Notes: generated by a model not told the origin, from the sequence alone. A DNA stretch of 64,000 nt from JBHEBG01 sp046557915 (GCF_046557915.1 NZ_JBHEBG010000002.1:62001-126000); one strand, 5' to 3'; positions 53,779-63,724 are shown, counted from the stretch's first letter. Numbers and translations are program-made.

Positions 53779-55865
53779 GCGGTTCTTTCATAGGTTTTCT
53801 CCGACTTCGGTAAAGTGAAATAAAAGCAAGATCCTTTTCTTAAGGTACTTTCTACCCAAATGGTTCCGTTGTTTTTCTCAACCATTTCCTTACAAAGGGA
53901 AAGGCCCAGGCCAGTTCCTTTTTCATCATTGGTACCATAGGTGGTAATATTGGAATTATTGGCAAAGATTTTCTCTTGCGTAATTTTATCCATTCCTATA
54001 CCGGTATCCCTAACGGATACTTCCCAATGCTTGCTTTTTTCCGAAGCTTCTATGGTAACCATTCCATTTTCCGGGGTAAATTTAAGTGCATTACTAATAA
54101 GGTTCCGTACAACAATATCTATCTGATTGACGTCTGACCAGGTTAGCGTGTTTTCTGCTAATTTACTAACAAGTTTTATGGATTTGTTATCCGCAATTTC
54201 CGAAAGGAGGTTAATGTTTTCTAGCACCAAACTCTCCAAAGCCACTACCGAAGGTTTGGTAACCGCACCATTGAGCTGTGTTTGCCCCCAAGAGAGTAAG
54301 TTGTTCAATGTAAAGGAAATATGATCTACATCGCCTTTTAGTTTGGGAATGAACTCAAAAAACTCCGTTTTATTCACTTCACCATCTTTAAAGAGTTTAA
54401 GCAAACCTTGCAAGGCACCAATAGGGCCCCGCAGATCGTGTCCGATAATAGAAAATAATTTGGTCTTGGTTTCATTGATTGCGCTAAGCTCCTCTTCCCT
54501 TTTTTCCAGGGCTTCTTTTTTAGACTGCAGTTCCCTGTTCAGTTTTTTCTGAATTTTCTCACCTCTACGCACTAAAATGGTGATGACAATGAAAACAAGT
54601 ATCACCGAAAGGGCAAAATAAACATAGTTACGTTGTTTTGCCAGCGCCTTTTGATTTTGGATCATAAGCTCCTCACGCTGTTGATCGTGCCTTACCTTGG
54701 TTTTTAACATGGTAAGACTTTTTTTGTTTTCATTTCTAGATAAGGTATCCGAAAGGCGTTGATACAGCTCATGATAATCCAAAGCGGTATCAAAATCCTT
54801 ACGGTTCTTGTTTATCTTGTAAAGGGTCTTTGCACATTTTTGGGTTCCTTCCACAAATTTTATCTTGGTAGAAATCCTAAAGGCTTCCAAGGCGTACTCT
54901 TGTGAAATACTATCTTTTTGAAGACCTAGATATGCTTCTGCCATACCATTGAACAAATCAATTTTACCCCGATCGTCTTGCAGTTCCTTATGGAGCATAT
55001 CGGCTTGGTTGTACCAGTAAAGGGCCCATTTAAACTTGTTTTCTTTTAGATAGGTCTTTCCTTTTATTTCATAGGCAAAGGCCAACCAATCCATAATCTT
55101 ATGTTGCTCAAAAATGGTGATGCTCTTGTTTATATTGAACATGGCATAATCTAATTTGCCCATGTCTGCATACAACGATGCCACATTACTCATGGATTCT
55201 GCCATGTTTACGGGGTCACCAATATCGTTGTTTATCTTTGTAACTTTCTTATAGAACTCCAAAGCTTGCTCATAGTCCTTTTGCGAAGTATAGAGGTTGG
55301 CAATATTTTCGTTCATTATGGAAAGCATCACTTTTTCTTCAAATTTCGTGGCCAAATCAATTCCTTCTAGATAGCCATTGAGTGCTTCGGCATAATTACC
55401 CTTATAGGCATGTTCACCTGCAAGATTGTTCTGACTTCTTAGCATTAGACCAGAATTTTTTATTTCACTGGCTAGTGCTAAAGACTTTTCATAATTGTCT
55501 ATGGCCTTGGTATTTTCTCCTTGGTCCGAATAATAATCGCCCAATCGTAATAATGAGCTGCTTTCTCCGGCTTTATAACCCGTAGATCTGCTGTATTTAA
55601 GCGCTTGTTTGCTCAATAGCAATAGGCTATCGGTATTTACAAATCTTATTTCTCTGGAAAGTTCGTTCAGTAGGTCTATATATACGGTGTCTTTAGGACT
55701 AAAGTCATGCTTGGCTTGTAAAGCATACAAGTCCCTTTTAATTTTTTCCCTTACATTTTCTTGTGCAATACATAGCTGTGTGCAGCAAAATAGCAGCATT
55801 AAAAGGATAGAGTACCTCGAAAACAGTTTTTGCAAGGCCAAAAAGTAGGTCACAAATGGGGACAT
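53775..55865 (-). CDS. TPR-containing sensor histidine kinase
   Basis: 696 residues. Signal peptide or anchor (about 15-35), tetratricopeptide repeats in the periplasm (about 60-380), one membrane segment (about 414-432), a coiled coil (435-465), a HisKA domain with H476 in FSIIGHDLRGP and an HATPase domain: NLISNALKF (N588/N592), DTGIGM, GTGLGLSL. No receiver domain, so it works with a separate response regulator not seen nearby. Stimulus unknown. Confidence 0.93.
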   Translation of the reverse strand: MSPFVTYFLALQKLFSRYSILLMLLFCCTQLCIAQENVREKIKRDLYALQAKHDFSPKDTVYIDLLNELSREIRFVNTDSLLLLSKQALKYSRSTGYKAGESSSLLRLGDYYSDQGENTKAIDNYEKSLALASEIKNSGLMLRSQNNLAGEHAYKGNYAEALNGYLEGIDLATKFEEKVMLSIMNENIANLYTSQKDYEQALEFYKKVTKINNDIGDPVNMAESMSNVASLYADMGKLDYAMFNINKSITIFEQHKIMDWLAFAYEIKGKTYLKENKFKWALYWYNQADMLHKELQDDRGKIDLFNGMAEAYLGLQKDSISQEYALEAFRISTKIKFVEGTQKCAKTLYKINKNRKDFDTALDYHELYQRLSDTLSRNENKKSLTMLKTKVRHDQQREELMIQNQKALAKQRNYVYFALSVILVFIVITILVRRGEKIQKKLNRELQSKKEALEKREEELSAINETKTKLFSIIGHDLRGPIGALQGLLKLFKDGEVNKTEFFEFIPKLKGDVDHISFTLNNLLSWGQTQLNGAVTKPSVVALESLVLENINLLSEIADNKSIKLVSKLAENTLTWSDVNQIDIVVRNLISNALKFTPENGMVTIEASEKSKHWEVSVRDTGIGMDKITQEKIFANNSNITTYGTNDEKGTGLGLSLCKEMVEKNNGTIWVESTLRKGSCFYFTLPKSEKTYERTA

Positions 55866-56075
55866 TTAGTCTTAAATTAATAAGTTTATAAAACTAGTAC
55901 CTAAACGTAGCTATAGCTAATTTATGTTGTGAAACTCCACTTTTTGTGTGTTTTAACGTTTAAAATGTGTATTTCATCGATGATTTATACTATGAGTTGA
56001 CTTCTATGCTGTATTGGGAAGGTCTTTTAGGAAAGGTATATGAAGTGTTTTTATGTTGAAATATAAGTCTTTTTA

Positions 56076-56108
56076 TTTGGATAGATTCCGTAAAAAAAAT
56101 TACCTTTG
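56076..56108 (+). promoter_or_regulatory. Promoter of tRNA-His
   Basis: TTTG (56076-56079), 21 nt, TACCTTTG (56101-56108), the Bacteroidota consensus; the tRNA starts 16 nt downstream. Confidence 0.7.
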
Positions 56109-56123
56109 CCACCGCTTACAAAT

Positions 56124-56198
56124 GGTGGTTGTAGCTCAGTTGGTTAGAGCATTGGTTTGTGGTACCAAGGGTCGCGGGTTCGAATCCCGTCTTCCACC
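56124..56198 (+). tRNA. tRNA-His (GTG anticodon)
   Basis: 75 nt including the extra G at -1, which pairs with C73. Anticodon stem TTGGT/ACCAA encloses TTGTGGT. D-arm and T-arm are regular. The acceptor stem as written is GTGGTTG against CTTCCAC, giving two adjacent U-U oppositions (positions 5-68 and 6-67). CCA is only partly present. Confidence 0.93.
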
Positions 56199-56208
56199 CA
56201 AAAAGGCA

Positions 56209-56236
56209 GCCCCGTCCGAAAGGACGGGGCTTTTTT
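56209..56236 (+). terminator. Terminator of tRNA-His
   Basis: GCCCCGTCC / GGACGGGGC with a GAAA tetraloop and six T; a strong intrinsic terminator. Confidence 0.92.
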
Positions 56237-56294
56237 GTATTTTTATTTTACTCACACAGGAAGGTGTAGCCAAGAAGTTCTTCGTTAGCCCTAT

Positions 56295-57857
56295 TTACTT
56301 TGTGGTTTTATCTACAACAACGCGCTGCCCTCTATTGGCAACCTCCCAAGCCGTATGGAAAATTAGACGGGTTCTGTTCTGTAGCAAATCATAATTTATT
56401 TTATCGGGAGTATCCGTAGGCCTGTGGTAATCATCGTGGGTTCCGTTAAAGTAAAAAATTATCGGAATGTTGTTTTTGGCAAAATTGTAATGATCACTTC
56501 GGTAATAAAAACGGTTTGGATCATATTCATCGTTGTACGTATAATCTAACTCTATATTGGTATATTTGCTATTTACCTCTTCCGAAAGTTTATGCAAATC
56601 CATACTCAATTTATCGGACCCAATTAGATAAACATAGTTTCTACCACCGTCTCTTTTGGGATCGATTCTACCGATCATGTCAATGTTTAGGTTGGCCACT
56701 GTCTGGGCTAAAGGAAAAATAGGTTCTACATCCGTATAGTATTGAGATCCCAACAATCCTTTTTCTTCCCCGGTAACATGCAGAAAAACAACGGATCTCC
56801 GGGGCCCGTTGCCTTCATCCGCAGCTTTTTTAAAAGCTTCCGCTATCTCCAATAAGGCTACCGTGCCCGAACCATCATCGTCTGCACCGTTATTTATTTG
56901 CCCACCAGAAGTAACACCTATATGATCTAAATGCGAAGAAATTATTATATACTCATTGGGTTTTTCACTGCCCCTAACAATGGCAACAACATTCTCCGAT
57001 TCAACATCACGGTTAGAACTTTGCACGTTCAAAGTAAGAGATACCGCTATAGTTTTGGGCTTATTGTCATTTGCAATGCCAGGAAGTAACTTTTCGGCCA
57101 AATCATTGTTTATATAAAAACTGAGAAAGCCATCGCCCATTTCGTTTTTTATACCCATACTTCCATTATCGTTGTTCTTCAGGTATCGAAATCTACTTCT
57201 GAACCTCTTAAAATTGGCATTATCAAAATAAATTACCCCTTTGGCTCCTTTAGCGGTAGCCAGTTCCATGCGTTTCCCCAAGGATTCCGATACATTGCTC
57301 CAGATCGATTTTTTCCCATCCTCGGAAAGTATGTAAGTACCTTCTTTGTCCTGGGGTTCTCCGGCTTTCATTAGAAGAAGTTTTCCGGCTACATCCAACC
57401 CCTTATAATCCGAATAATCACCGTCTTCAATACCATAGCCCACATAGACAATATCCGTATAGGCTCCGCTAGCTTCGGTAAAAGAAAGGAAGTCGTCCCC
57501 AATGGGATAATCCGTGCCATTGAGGGTAATGGACCCGTACGGCAGTTTACTTATTTCCAAAGGCACTTTTTGAAGATATTCCCCGTTGGCCTTGGCAGCT
57601 GAAATGCCCATCTTTTTGTACTGTTCTTCTATATATGCAGCGGCTTTCCTTTGGCCCGGCTCTCCAGTTTCGCGGCCTTCGAACTCGTCCGAAGCATAGG
57701 TGTATAAATACTCCTTTAATTCAGCCTCGGTAATGGTTTGGGCGTAAGTAACAGGGGTAATCGTGGCTTCGGCATTCTTTACGGTATCATCAACAGTCTT
57801 CTGAGAAGAGTTACATGCCATGGCCAAGCCTACGATCATCAATATTAATTTCTTCAT
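56295..57857 (-). CDS. M28 family metallopeptidase lipoprotein
   Basis: 520 residues from the ATG at 57857, with a lipoprotein signal (lipobox AMAC). A PA domain (about 115-260) is inserted before the zinc domain: SSHLDHIG, then NNGADDDGSGTVALLE, TGEEKGLLGS and NIDMIGRID, which together give the two-zinc site. Likely an envelope aminopeptidase. The reading frame extends 24 codons further up, but that part lacks a signal sequence of its own. Confidence 0.92.
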   Translation of the reverse strand: MKKLILMIVGLAMACNSSQKTVDDTVKNAEATITPVTYAQTITEAELKEYLYTYASDEFEGRETGEPGQRKAAAYIEEQYKKMGISAAKANGEYLQKVPLEISKLPYGSITLNGTDYPIGDDFLSFTEASGAYTDIVYVGYGIEDGDYSDYKGLDVAGKLLLMKAGEPQDKEGTYILSEDGKKSIWSNVSESLGKRMELATAKGAKGVIYFDNANFKRFRSRFRYLKNNDNGSMGIKNEMGDGFLSFYINNDLAEKLLPGIANDNKPKTIAVSLTLNVQSSNRDVESENVVAIVRGSEKPNEYIIISSHLDHIGVTSGGQINNGADDDGSGTVALLEIAEAFKKAADEGNGPRRSVVFLHVTGEEKGLLGSQYYTDVEPIFPLAQTVANLNIDMIGRIDPKRDGGRNYVYLIGSDKLSMDLHKLSEEVNSKYTNIELDYTYNDEYDPNRFYYRSDHYNFAKNNIPIIFYFNGTHDDYHRPTDTPDKINYDLLQNRTRLIFHTAWEVANRGQRVVVDKTTK

Positions 57858-57951
57858 TATCTTATAATTAGTTCCTAGAAAATTCCCCAAAAATAGTGAA
57901 AAGAAAACGAATTCTAATTCCATAAACACAAAATGACCTTGGCAATAATGT

Positions 57952-57959
57952 TATTTTTG
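57952..57959 (+). promoter_or_regulatory. -7 box upstream of the hydroxyproline operon
   Basis: TATTTTTG, 90 nt before the ATG at 58050. No well-placed -33 element is visible. Confidence 0.3.
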
Positions 57960-58049
57960 CCATGAAAATTAAGCTTGGTATAGAGCCAAAAGAAGTGTAT
58001 TTTGCAAGCAAGTAATAACACATTTTTGAACTCTTAAATTATTAGGTTT

Positions 58050-58973
58050 ATGAATTTAAATTGGGAAGGCATAATGCCTGCGGTCACTACAAAATTCACC
58101 AAAAACGACGAGCTTGATCTTGACATGTTCGAACTCAATATAGAGGCCCAGATACGTGCTGGTGTTCATGGTATCATCCTAGGGGGAACTTTGGGAGAGG
58201 CAAGTACGTTGACAGAAGAAGAAAAAAGACAGCTCATAGAGAAGACCGTTACCATTGTAAAGGGAAAAGTACCTGTAATAATGAATATAGCCGAGCAGAC
58301 CACAAAAGGGGCAAAAGAGGCCGCCGCAAAAGCTGCTGCTTATGGAGCCACGGGCCTAATGATGCTTCCGCCAATGCGCTATAAGGCCAATGATTATGAA
58401 ACGGTTACTTATTTTAAAGAGGTGGCCAACAGTACCGATTTGCCTATTATGATCTATAATAACCCCGTGGATTATGGCATTGAGGTAACCCTGGATATGT
58501 TTGAAGAACTATTGGCATGTGATAATATAGAGGCCGTTAAGGAATCTACCAGGGATATTTCCAATATATCGAGAATAAAGAATAGGTTTGGTAATCGGCT
58601 AAGGGTCCTTTGTGGGGTAGATACACTGGCCTTGGAGAGCCTTCTTGTTGGAGGAGACGGTTGGGTAGCTGGCCTTGTATGTGCTTTCCCCGAAGAAACG
58701 GTAGCAATTTATGAACTTGCAAAAGCAGGGAGGGTTAAAGAAGCAGTATCCATTTACAGATGGTTTTTGCCTTTGTTGGAATTAGACATAAGCCCTCAAT
58801 TGGTACAAAATATTAAATTGGCAGAAGTTGCCACAGGTATTGGCACTGAAATGGTTAGGGCGCCAAGGTTACCGCTGATAGGTGAGGAAAGACAACGGGT
58901 ACTTAAGATCATTGAAGAAGGAATGATAACCAGACCAGTATTGCCAGATTATAAAGCACTTCAGGAATGTTAG
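58050..58973 (+). CDS. DapA-family aldolase/deaminase, probably pyrroline-4-hydroxy-2-carboxylate deaminase
   Basis: 307 residues of the dihydrodipicolinate synthase/N-acetylneuraminate lyase TIM-barrel family. Y136 in YNNPVDYG and the Schiff-base lysine K164 in AVKEST are in place; the usual GTTGE loop is GTLGE (46-50). The neighbours (aldehyde dehydrogenase, hydroxyproline epimerase) point to the deaminase step of trans-4-hydroxyproline breakdown, which yields 2-oxoglutarate semialdehyde. Activity is inferred from context. Confidence 0.85.
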   Translation: MNLNWEGIMPAVTTKFTKNDELDLDMFELNIEAQIRAGVHGIILGGTLGEASTLTEEEKRQLIEKTVTIVKGKVPVIMNIAEQTTKGAKEAAAKAAAYGATGLMMLPPMRYKANDYETVTYFKEVANSTDLPIMIYNNPVDYGIEVTLDMFEELLACDNIEAVKESTRDISNISRIKNRFGNRLRVLCGVDTLALESLLVGGDGWVAGLVCAFPEETVAIYELAKAGRVKEAVSIYRWFLPLLELDISPQLVQNIKLAEVATGIGTEMVRAPRLPLIGEERQRVLKIIEEGMITRPVLPDYKALQEC

Positions 58974-59233
58974 AAATAAGGCCCAGTTGCGAAAACTGTA
59001 ATGAAGAACTACCGTTCAACTCCGAAGAGGCTATGATCTGTACCTTTGAGTGCACGTATTGTAAAAATTGTGTAGAAAATATACTTAGACATGTTTGTCC
59101 AAACTGTGGTGGCAATTTTGAGAAGCGGCCCATACGACCCGAAGCACTCTTAAAGAAATATCCGGTTTCTCAAAAGGTGGTACATAAACCGGTAGATGTT
59201 GAGGCACATTTAAAAAGAATAGGGTTAAAATGA
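58967..59233 (+). CDS. DUF1272 cysteine-rich zinc-binding protein
   Basis: 88 residues. Eight cysteines in the first half (C8, C11, C25, C29, C32, C35, C44, C47) make two likely zinc sites; the rest is basic. It overlaps the gene upstream by 7 nt and the gene downstream by 4 nt (ATGA), so it is made in step with them. DUF1272 genes often stand in amino-acid catabolic operons; no function is known. Confidence 0.88.
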   Translation: MLEIRPSCENCNEELPFNSEEAMICTFECTYCKNCVENILRHVCPNCGGNFEKRPIRPEALLKKYPVSQKVVHKPVDVEAHLKRIGLK

Positions 59234-60813
59234 TATCTGGAAAAAATTACATAGGCAACAGGTCTTCGGCCTTAGGTGACGTCACCTTTAAAACCTTCAA
59301 TCCAGAACTAAATCTGGAGAACGAAGGCGTCTTTACGGAAGCTACCGAAGCAGAGGTAGCTGAGGCGGCACAGTTGGCTTCTAAAGCGTTTAAAACCTAC
59401 CGTAATCTTACAGGAGCCAGGAGAGCACTATTTTTAGAGGCCATAGCAGATAATATAATGGCTTTGGATGAGAATTTACTGAACCGATATTGCGAGGAAA
59501 CGGGTTTGCCTCAGGGAAGAGCGGCAGGTGAAAGAGGAAGAACGGTAGGGCAGTTAAGGGCCTTTGCGGAGCTTTTGAAAGATGGTTCTTGGGTAGAGGC
59601 CACAATCGATACCGGGGAACCCGAAAGAAAGCCCTTACCTAAACCGGATTTACGTAAAATGTTAGTGCCCCTAGGACCCGTTGCCGTATTTGGAGCCAGC
59701 AATTTTCCCTTGGCATATTCCACCGCCGGTGGTGATACGGCTGCGGCTCTGGCCGCCGGATGCCCAGTAATCGTTAAGGGCCATATGATGCATGCAGGGA
59801 CTGGGGAATTAGTAGCTAAGGCAATTCTTAAAGCAGCAGAAGAAACTGGCATGCCCAACGGCGTCTTTTCCAATTTAAATAGCAAAGGTATCGATGTTGG
59901 TGTACAGTTAGTGCAGCATCCAGATATAAAAGCCGTAGGTTTTACGGGGAGTATTATTGGTGGTAGAGCCTTGTACGATCTAGCAAGCCGTCGTAAAGAA
60001 CCTATTCCCGTTTTTGCGGAAATGGGGAGTGTAAACCCGGTAATCCTATTTCCAAAAGCACTTCAAAACAGGGGAGAGGCCCTTGCAACAACATATGCAA
60101 ACTCCATTACTCTTGGAACAGGACAGTTTTGTACCAAACCTGGATTGCTATTGGGAATAAAGGACGCATCCCTTCTTAATTTTATTGAACAACTTTCCAA
60201 TGAAATATTGACCATAGATCCTTCGTGCATGCTACATCCGAATATTGAAGGGAATTATGTTCGGAATAAAGCCAAGGCCCTAGACCAAAACGATATAGTG
60301 TTAAAGGCGGATTACAAGGGCAAATTGCCCGAAAACTATGCCCGACAGGCAGTAACAACAGTCGACGGCAAGACATTTATTGAAAACCCAACGTTGCACC
60401 AAGAAATTTTTGGGCCATATTGTATTGTTGTCCAATGTAATGATATGGACGAGTTGCAAACAATAGTTGGAGATTTGGAGGGGCAGCTTACCGGTACCGT
60501 AATCTCTCATAACGATGAACTTTTCCTTTATCCAGATGTAATAGATGCACTCCAAAACAGGGTAGGACGGATTATCTTTAATGGCGTACCCACAGGTGTA
60601 GAGGTGTGCCCGGCAATGCATCATGGAGGGCCATATCCGGCGTCCACGGATAGCCGCTTCACTGCAGTGGGTGTTCATTCTATAAAAAGATGGGTAAGGC
60701 CCTTTAGTTTTCAAAATTGGCCCAATGATCGCTTACCACATGAACTGAAAAACGAAAACCCTTTGGATATAACCAGATCAGTAAACGGTAGCTTATCCAA
60801 AGTTAAATTGTAA
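59230..60813 (+). CDS. Aldehyde dehydrogenase, 2-oxoglutarate semialdehyde type
   Basis: 527 residues of the NADP+-type ALDH group that includes 2-ketoglutaric semialdehyde dehydrogenases. The nucleotide loop is VGFTGSIIGGR (about 236-246), general base E264 in FAEMGS and nucleophile C301 in TGQFCTKPG. In this operon it should oxidise 2-oxoglutarate semialdehyde to 2-oxoglutarate. Length fits this branch, which is longer than ordinary ALDHs. Confidence 0.9.
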   Translation: MISGKNYIGNRSSALGDVTFKTFNPELNLENEGVFTEATEAEVAEAAQLASKAFKTYRNLTGARRALFLEAIADNIMALDENLLNRYCEETGLPQGRAAGERGRTVGQLRAFAELLKDGSWVEATIDTGEPERKPLPKPDLRKMLVPLGPVAVFGASNFPLAYSTAGGDTAAALAAGCPVIVKGHMMHAGTGELVAKAILKAAEETGMPNGVFSNLNSKGIDVGVQLVQHPDIKAVGFTGSIIGGRALYDLASRRKEPIPVFAEMGSVNPVILFPKALQNRGEALATTYANSITLGTGQFCTKPGLLLGIKDASLLNFIEQLSNEILTIDPSCMLHPNIEGNYVRNKAKALDQNDIVLKADYKGKLPENYARQAVTTVDGKTFIENPTLHQEIFGPYCIVVQCNDMDELQTIVGDLEGQLTGTVISHNDELFLYPDVIDALQNRVGRIIFNGVPTGVEVCPAMHHGGPYPASTDSRFTAVGVHSIKRWVRPFSFQNWPNDRLPHELKNENPLDITRSVNGSLSKVKL

Positions 60814-60816
60814 AAG

Positions 60817-61824
60817 GTGGGAAAAACTACTTTTCATTGTATAGATGGGCATACCTGCGGAAACCCTGTACGACTTGTTACTAAAGGAACTCCAGAATTG
60901 GTTGGCAATTCGATGAGCGAAAAACGACAGCACTTTTTAAACAACTATGATTGGATTCGTAAGGGATTAATGTTCGAACCCCGTGGACACGATATGATGA
61001 GCGGAAGTATGCTGTTTCCTCCGCACGATCCTAAAAACGATTTTGCCGTTTTGTTTATTGAGACCAGCGGCTGCTTGCCCATGTGCGGGCATGGTACAAT
61101 TGGCACCGTCACCATGGCCATCGAAGAGGGACTTGTAAAACCAAAGGAACATGGAAAAATACGAATGGAAACACCGGCCGGCCTCGTAGAGATTACCTAT
61201 GGACAGACTAATGAAAAAGTAGAGTGGGTACGCCTTAACAATGTAAAATCGTACTTGGCCGAGGCAGATTTGGTCATAAAAAGCAGCGAGTTGGGCGAGT
61301 TGGTCTTTGATGTTGCCTATGGGGGTAATTTTTATGCCATAATAGATCCCCAAAAGAACTTTTCCGGAATCCAAGATTTCTCGGCCAGTAAGTTAATCCA
61401 AATGAGTGGGGAAATACGCGATAGCATTAATTTAAAGTATCCCGACCTATTTGTTCACCCGGAAAACGATACCATTCGCAATGTAAGCCATATCCTTTGG
61501 ACGGGCGATACCATATCACCTAAGGCCACTGCCCGAAATGCCGTGTTTTACGGAGATAAAGCCATAGACAGATCGCCCTGTGGGACAGGAACTTCGGCCA
61601 GAATGGCCCAGTGGAACGCTAAAGGGAAATTAAAAGTAGGAGAGCCTTTTATTCACGAAAGTTATATTGGTTCCACATTTATAGGCAGGGTAGAATCCGA
61701 AACTACCTTGGCAAACAAAAATGCCATTGTTCCCAGTGTTCAAGGGTGGGCCAGAAGCTATGGTTACAATACAATTTCTATTGATGACAATGATCCGTAT
61801 GCGCATGGATTTCAGGTAATATAA
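60817..61824 (+). CDS. 4-hydroxyproline epimerase / proline racemase family
   Basis: 335 residues from a GTG start. Both catalytic cysteines are present: C90 in MCGHGTIG and C255 in SPCGTGTSAR. That excludes the hydroxyproline dehydratase type, which has Thr at the second place. Converts trans-4-hydroxy-L-proline to the cis-D isomer, the first step of the pathway. The expected D-hydroxyproline dehydrogenase is not in the window. Confidence 0.92.
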   Translation: MGKTTFHCIDGHTCGNPVRLVTKGTPELVGNSMSEKRQHFLNNYDWIRKGLMFEPRGHDMMSGSMLFPPHDPKNDFAVLFIETSGCLPMCGHGTIGTVTMAIEEGLVKPKEHGKIRMETPAGLVEITYGQTNEKVEWVRLNNVKSYLAEADLVIKSSELGELVFDVAYGGNFYAIIDPQKNFSGIQDFSASKLIQMSGEIRDSINLKYPDLFVHPENDTIRNVSHILWTGDTISPKATARNAVFYGDKAIDRSPCGTGTSARMAQWNAKGKLKVGEPFIHESYIGSTFIGRVESETTLANKNAIVPSVQGWARSYGYNTISIDDNDPYAHGFQVI

Positions 61825-61882
61825 AAACATAACCTGGTTCATGAAGTATTTTTTATAGATCGAGATCTACTGATATATATCA

Positions 61883-61913
61883 TTGACATTTTTTTCCCTG
61901 ACCTTTAACTTTG
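61883..61913 (+). promoter_or_regulatory. Promoter of the patatin gene
   Basis: TTG (61883-61885), 20 nt, TAACTTTG (61906-61913). Good consensus match, 22 nt before the ATG. Confidence 0.65.
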
Positions 61914-61935
61914 GTGCCATCAAAATGAAAGAAAA

Positions 61936-62727
61936 ATGTCGGTGGAAACTAAAAAGATCGGTTTGGTGTTATCCGGGGGCGGATACCGGGCTGCTGCACA
62001 TGCAGGTGCCATAAAAGCCTTGGAGGAACATGCCATCTATCCCGATATGGTCTCTGGAACCAGCGCCGGAGCTTTGGTAGGAGCACTATACGCAGCTGGG
62101 TACTCACCACAAGAAATAGTTGCGGTCTTAAAAAAAATTAAGCTTTTCAGTTTTTCGCGTTACGCGCTAGGAAAACCAGGTTTTGTAGATACCGATACGT
62201 TTAAGGAGTTCTTGTTGGAATATCTGCCCGACAACGATTTTCAAACCCTCCAAAAAAGATTGTATATAACTGCCACCGATTTGGTGAATGGTACTGCAAA
62301 GATATTTACTAAAGGCGATTTAATAAGCGCCATCTTGGCATCATCGGCATTCCCTGGTGTCTTTACCCCTGTTATCATTGACAACACCCTTTATTCAGAC
62401 GGGGGAATAGTCGATAATTTTCCTGTGGATCCCCTAAAAAATAAATGTGATGAGCTCTATGGGGTATATGTAAGTCCGGTAAAAAAAATGAACATGGAAG
62501 AATTTAGGCATTCTTATAATGTTGTGGATAGGGCATTGCATTTGAAGATGCATCGGAACTCGGTGGCCAAATTTCCGATTTGCAATTTGGTAATATACCC
62601 GGATAAATTGGGGGATTATGGGCTGTTTAGTCCAAATCACCTGGATGAAATTTTTGAAATAGGATACTCGGCCACCAAAATGGAATTGGAAAAATGGTAT
62701 GCCGAAATGGCTTTTTTGAAACACTAA
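61936..62727 (+). CDS. Patatin-like phospholipase
   Basis: 263 residues. The Ser-Asp dyad is S43 in GTSAG and D155 in DGGIVDNFP; the oxyanion hole is GGGYR (14-18). Cytosolic, no signal peptide. Bacterial relatives are lipases/esterases acting on phospholipids or acyl esters. A stand-alone gene with its own promoter. Confidence 0.93.
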   Translation: MSVETKKIGLVLSGGGYRAAAHAGAIKALEEHAIYPDMVSGTSAGALVGALYAAGYSPQEIVAVLKKIKLFSFSRYALGKPGFVDTDTFKEFLLEYLPDNDFQTLQKRLYITATDLVNGTAKIFTKGDLISAILASSAFPGVFTPVIIDNTLYSDGGIVDNFPVDPLKNKCDELYGVYVSPVKKMNMEEFRHSYNVVDRALHLKMHRNSVAKFPICNLVIYPDKLGDYGLFSPNHLDEIFEIGYSATKMELEKWYAEMAFLKH

Positions 62728-62957
62728 GGTAACGTTCAAAACCTATCTAGCCTATTGATTTTGATAGGATTAACTTTTTTGGACCACTGTTTTTTTGTAA
62801 CTTAAAAAACACTGTCTACAATCAAAAAAGGTATCCCATCTTTTTTTGGATTGATGTTTTAAAGCTAGAGACTCCATGTAGTTGGTATCAGCATCCTTAT
62901 AGAAATTCTACCTAATCCTATAGACTAGGTCAAAAAAACAACGTAAACTTTAATAGC

Positions 62958-63716
62958 ATGAATCCATTAGTATTGTTCAGTATCATTTTTGGGCTAATTC
63001 TAATAGCCGGAATTCGCATAGTTTTTGAATATAAAAGAGCTCTGAAATTCCGTTTTGGAAAATACATAAAAACCTTACAGCCCGGTTTCCGATGGATTAT
63101 TCCAATTGTAGAAACAATTCAGATCGTAGATATCCGTGTTATAACCATCAATGTAGTTTCCCAGGAAGTAATGACGGAGGATAACGTACCCTGTAGCATT
63201 GACGGTGTAGTATTTTTCAGGGTTAGGGATCCGGAGAGGGCCGTATTGGAGGTAGAGGAATATTCCTTTGCCATAACCCAGTTGTCCCAGGCAGCACTAA
63301 GGGATGTTTGTGGCAAGGTAGAGTTAGATACCATCTTGTCTAAGCGAGAGGAAATGGGTAAGAATATCAAAACAATTGTGGAACAAGAAACCAAAGAATG
63401 GGGTATAGAAATCATTGATGTTAAGATTAAGGATATTCAGCTACCCGAAAACATGCGGCGTATGATGGCCAATCAGGCAGAGGCGGAAAGATCTAGACGG
63501 GCAAGGATTATTCTGGCTCTCGCCGAAGAACAGGCCGCTGGCAAACTTCTAGAGGCAGGTAAACTCATAGATCAATCACCATCGGCCATAAAATTACGTC
63601 TATACCAAACCCTATCGAACATAGCGGCGGAAAAAAATTCCACCATCCTTTTCCCGTTTCCGGAAGAAGTGTTGCCCCAGAAAACACAGAAAAGTAGCAA
63701 GAAGAAAAGGGGCTAA
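62958..63716 (+). CDS. Slipin / SPFH (band 7) family membrane protein
   Basis: 252 residues. One N-terminal membrane anchor (about 4-20) followed by the SPFH domain: FRFGKYIKTLQPGFRWIIP (about 31-49), EVMTEDNVPCSIDGVVFFRV (about 68-87) and a helical C-terminal part with AEAERSRRARI (about 172-182). Related to slipin/stomatin-like proteins that organise membrane microdomains. No NfeD-type partner lies next to it in the window. Confidence 0.9.
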   Translation: MNPLVLFSIIFGLILIAGIRIVFEYKRALKFRFGKYIKTLQPGFRWIIPIVETIQIVDIRVITINVVSQEVMTEDNVPCSIDGVVFFRVRDPERAVLEVEEYSFAITQLSQAALRDVCGKVELDTILSKREEMGKNIKTIVEQETKEWGIEIIDVKIKDIQLPENMRRMMANQAEAERSRRARIILALAEEQAAGKLLEAGKLIDQSPSAIKLRLYQTLSNIAAEKNSTILFPFPEEVLPQKTQKSSKKKRG

Positions 63717-63724
63717 GAAGAATA

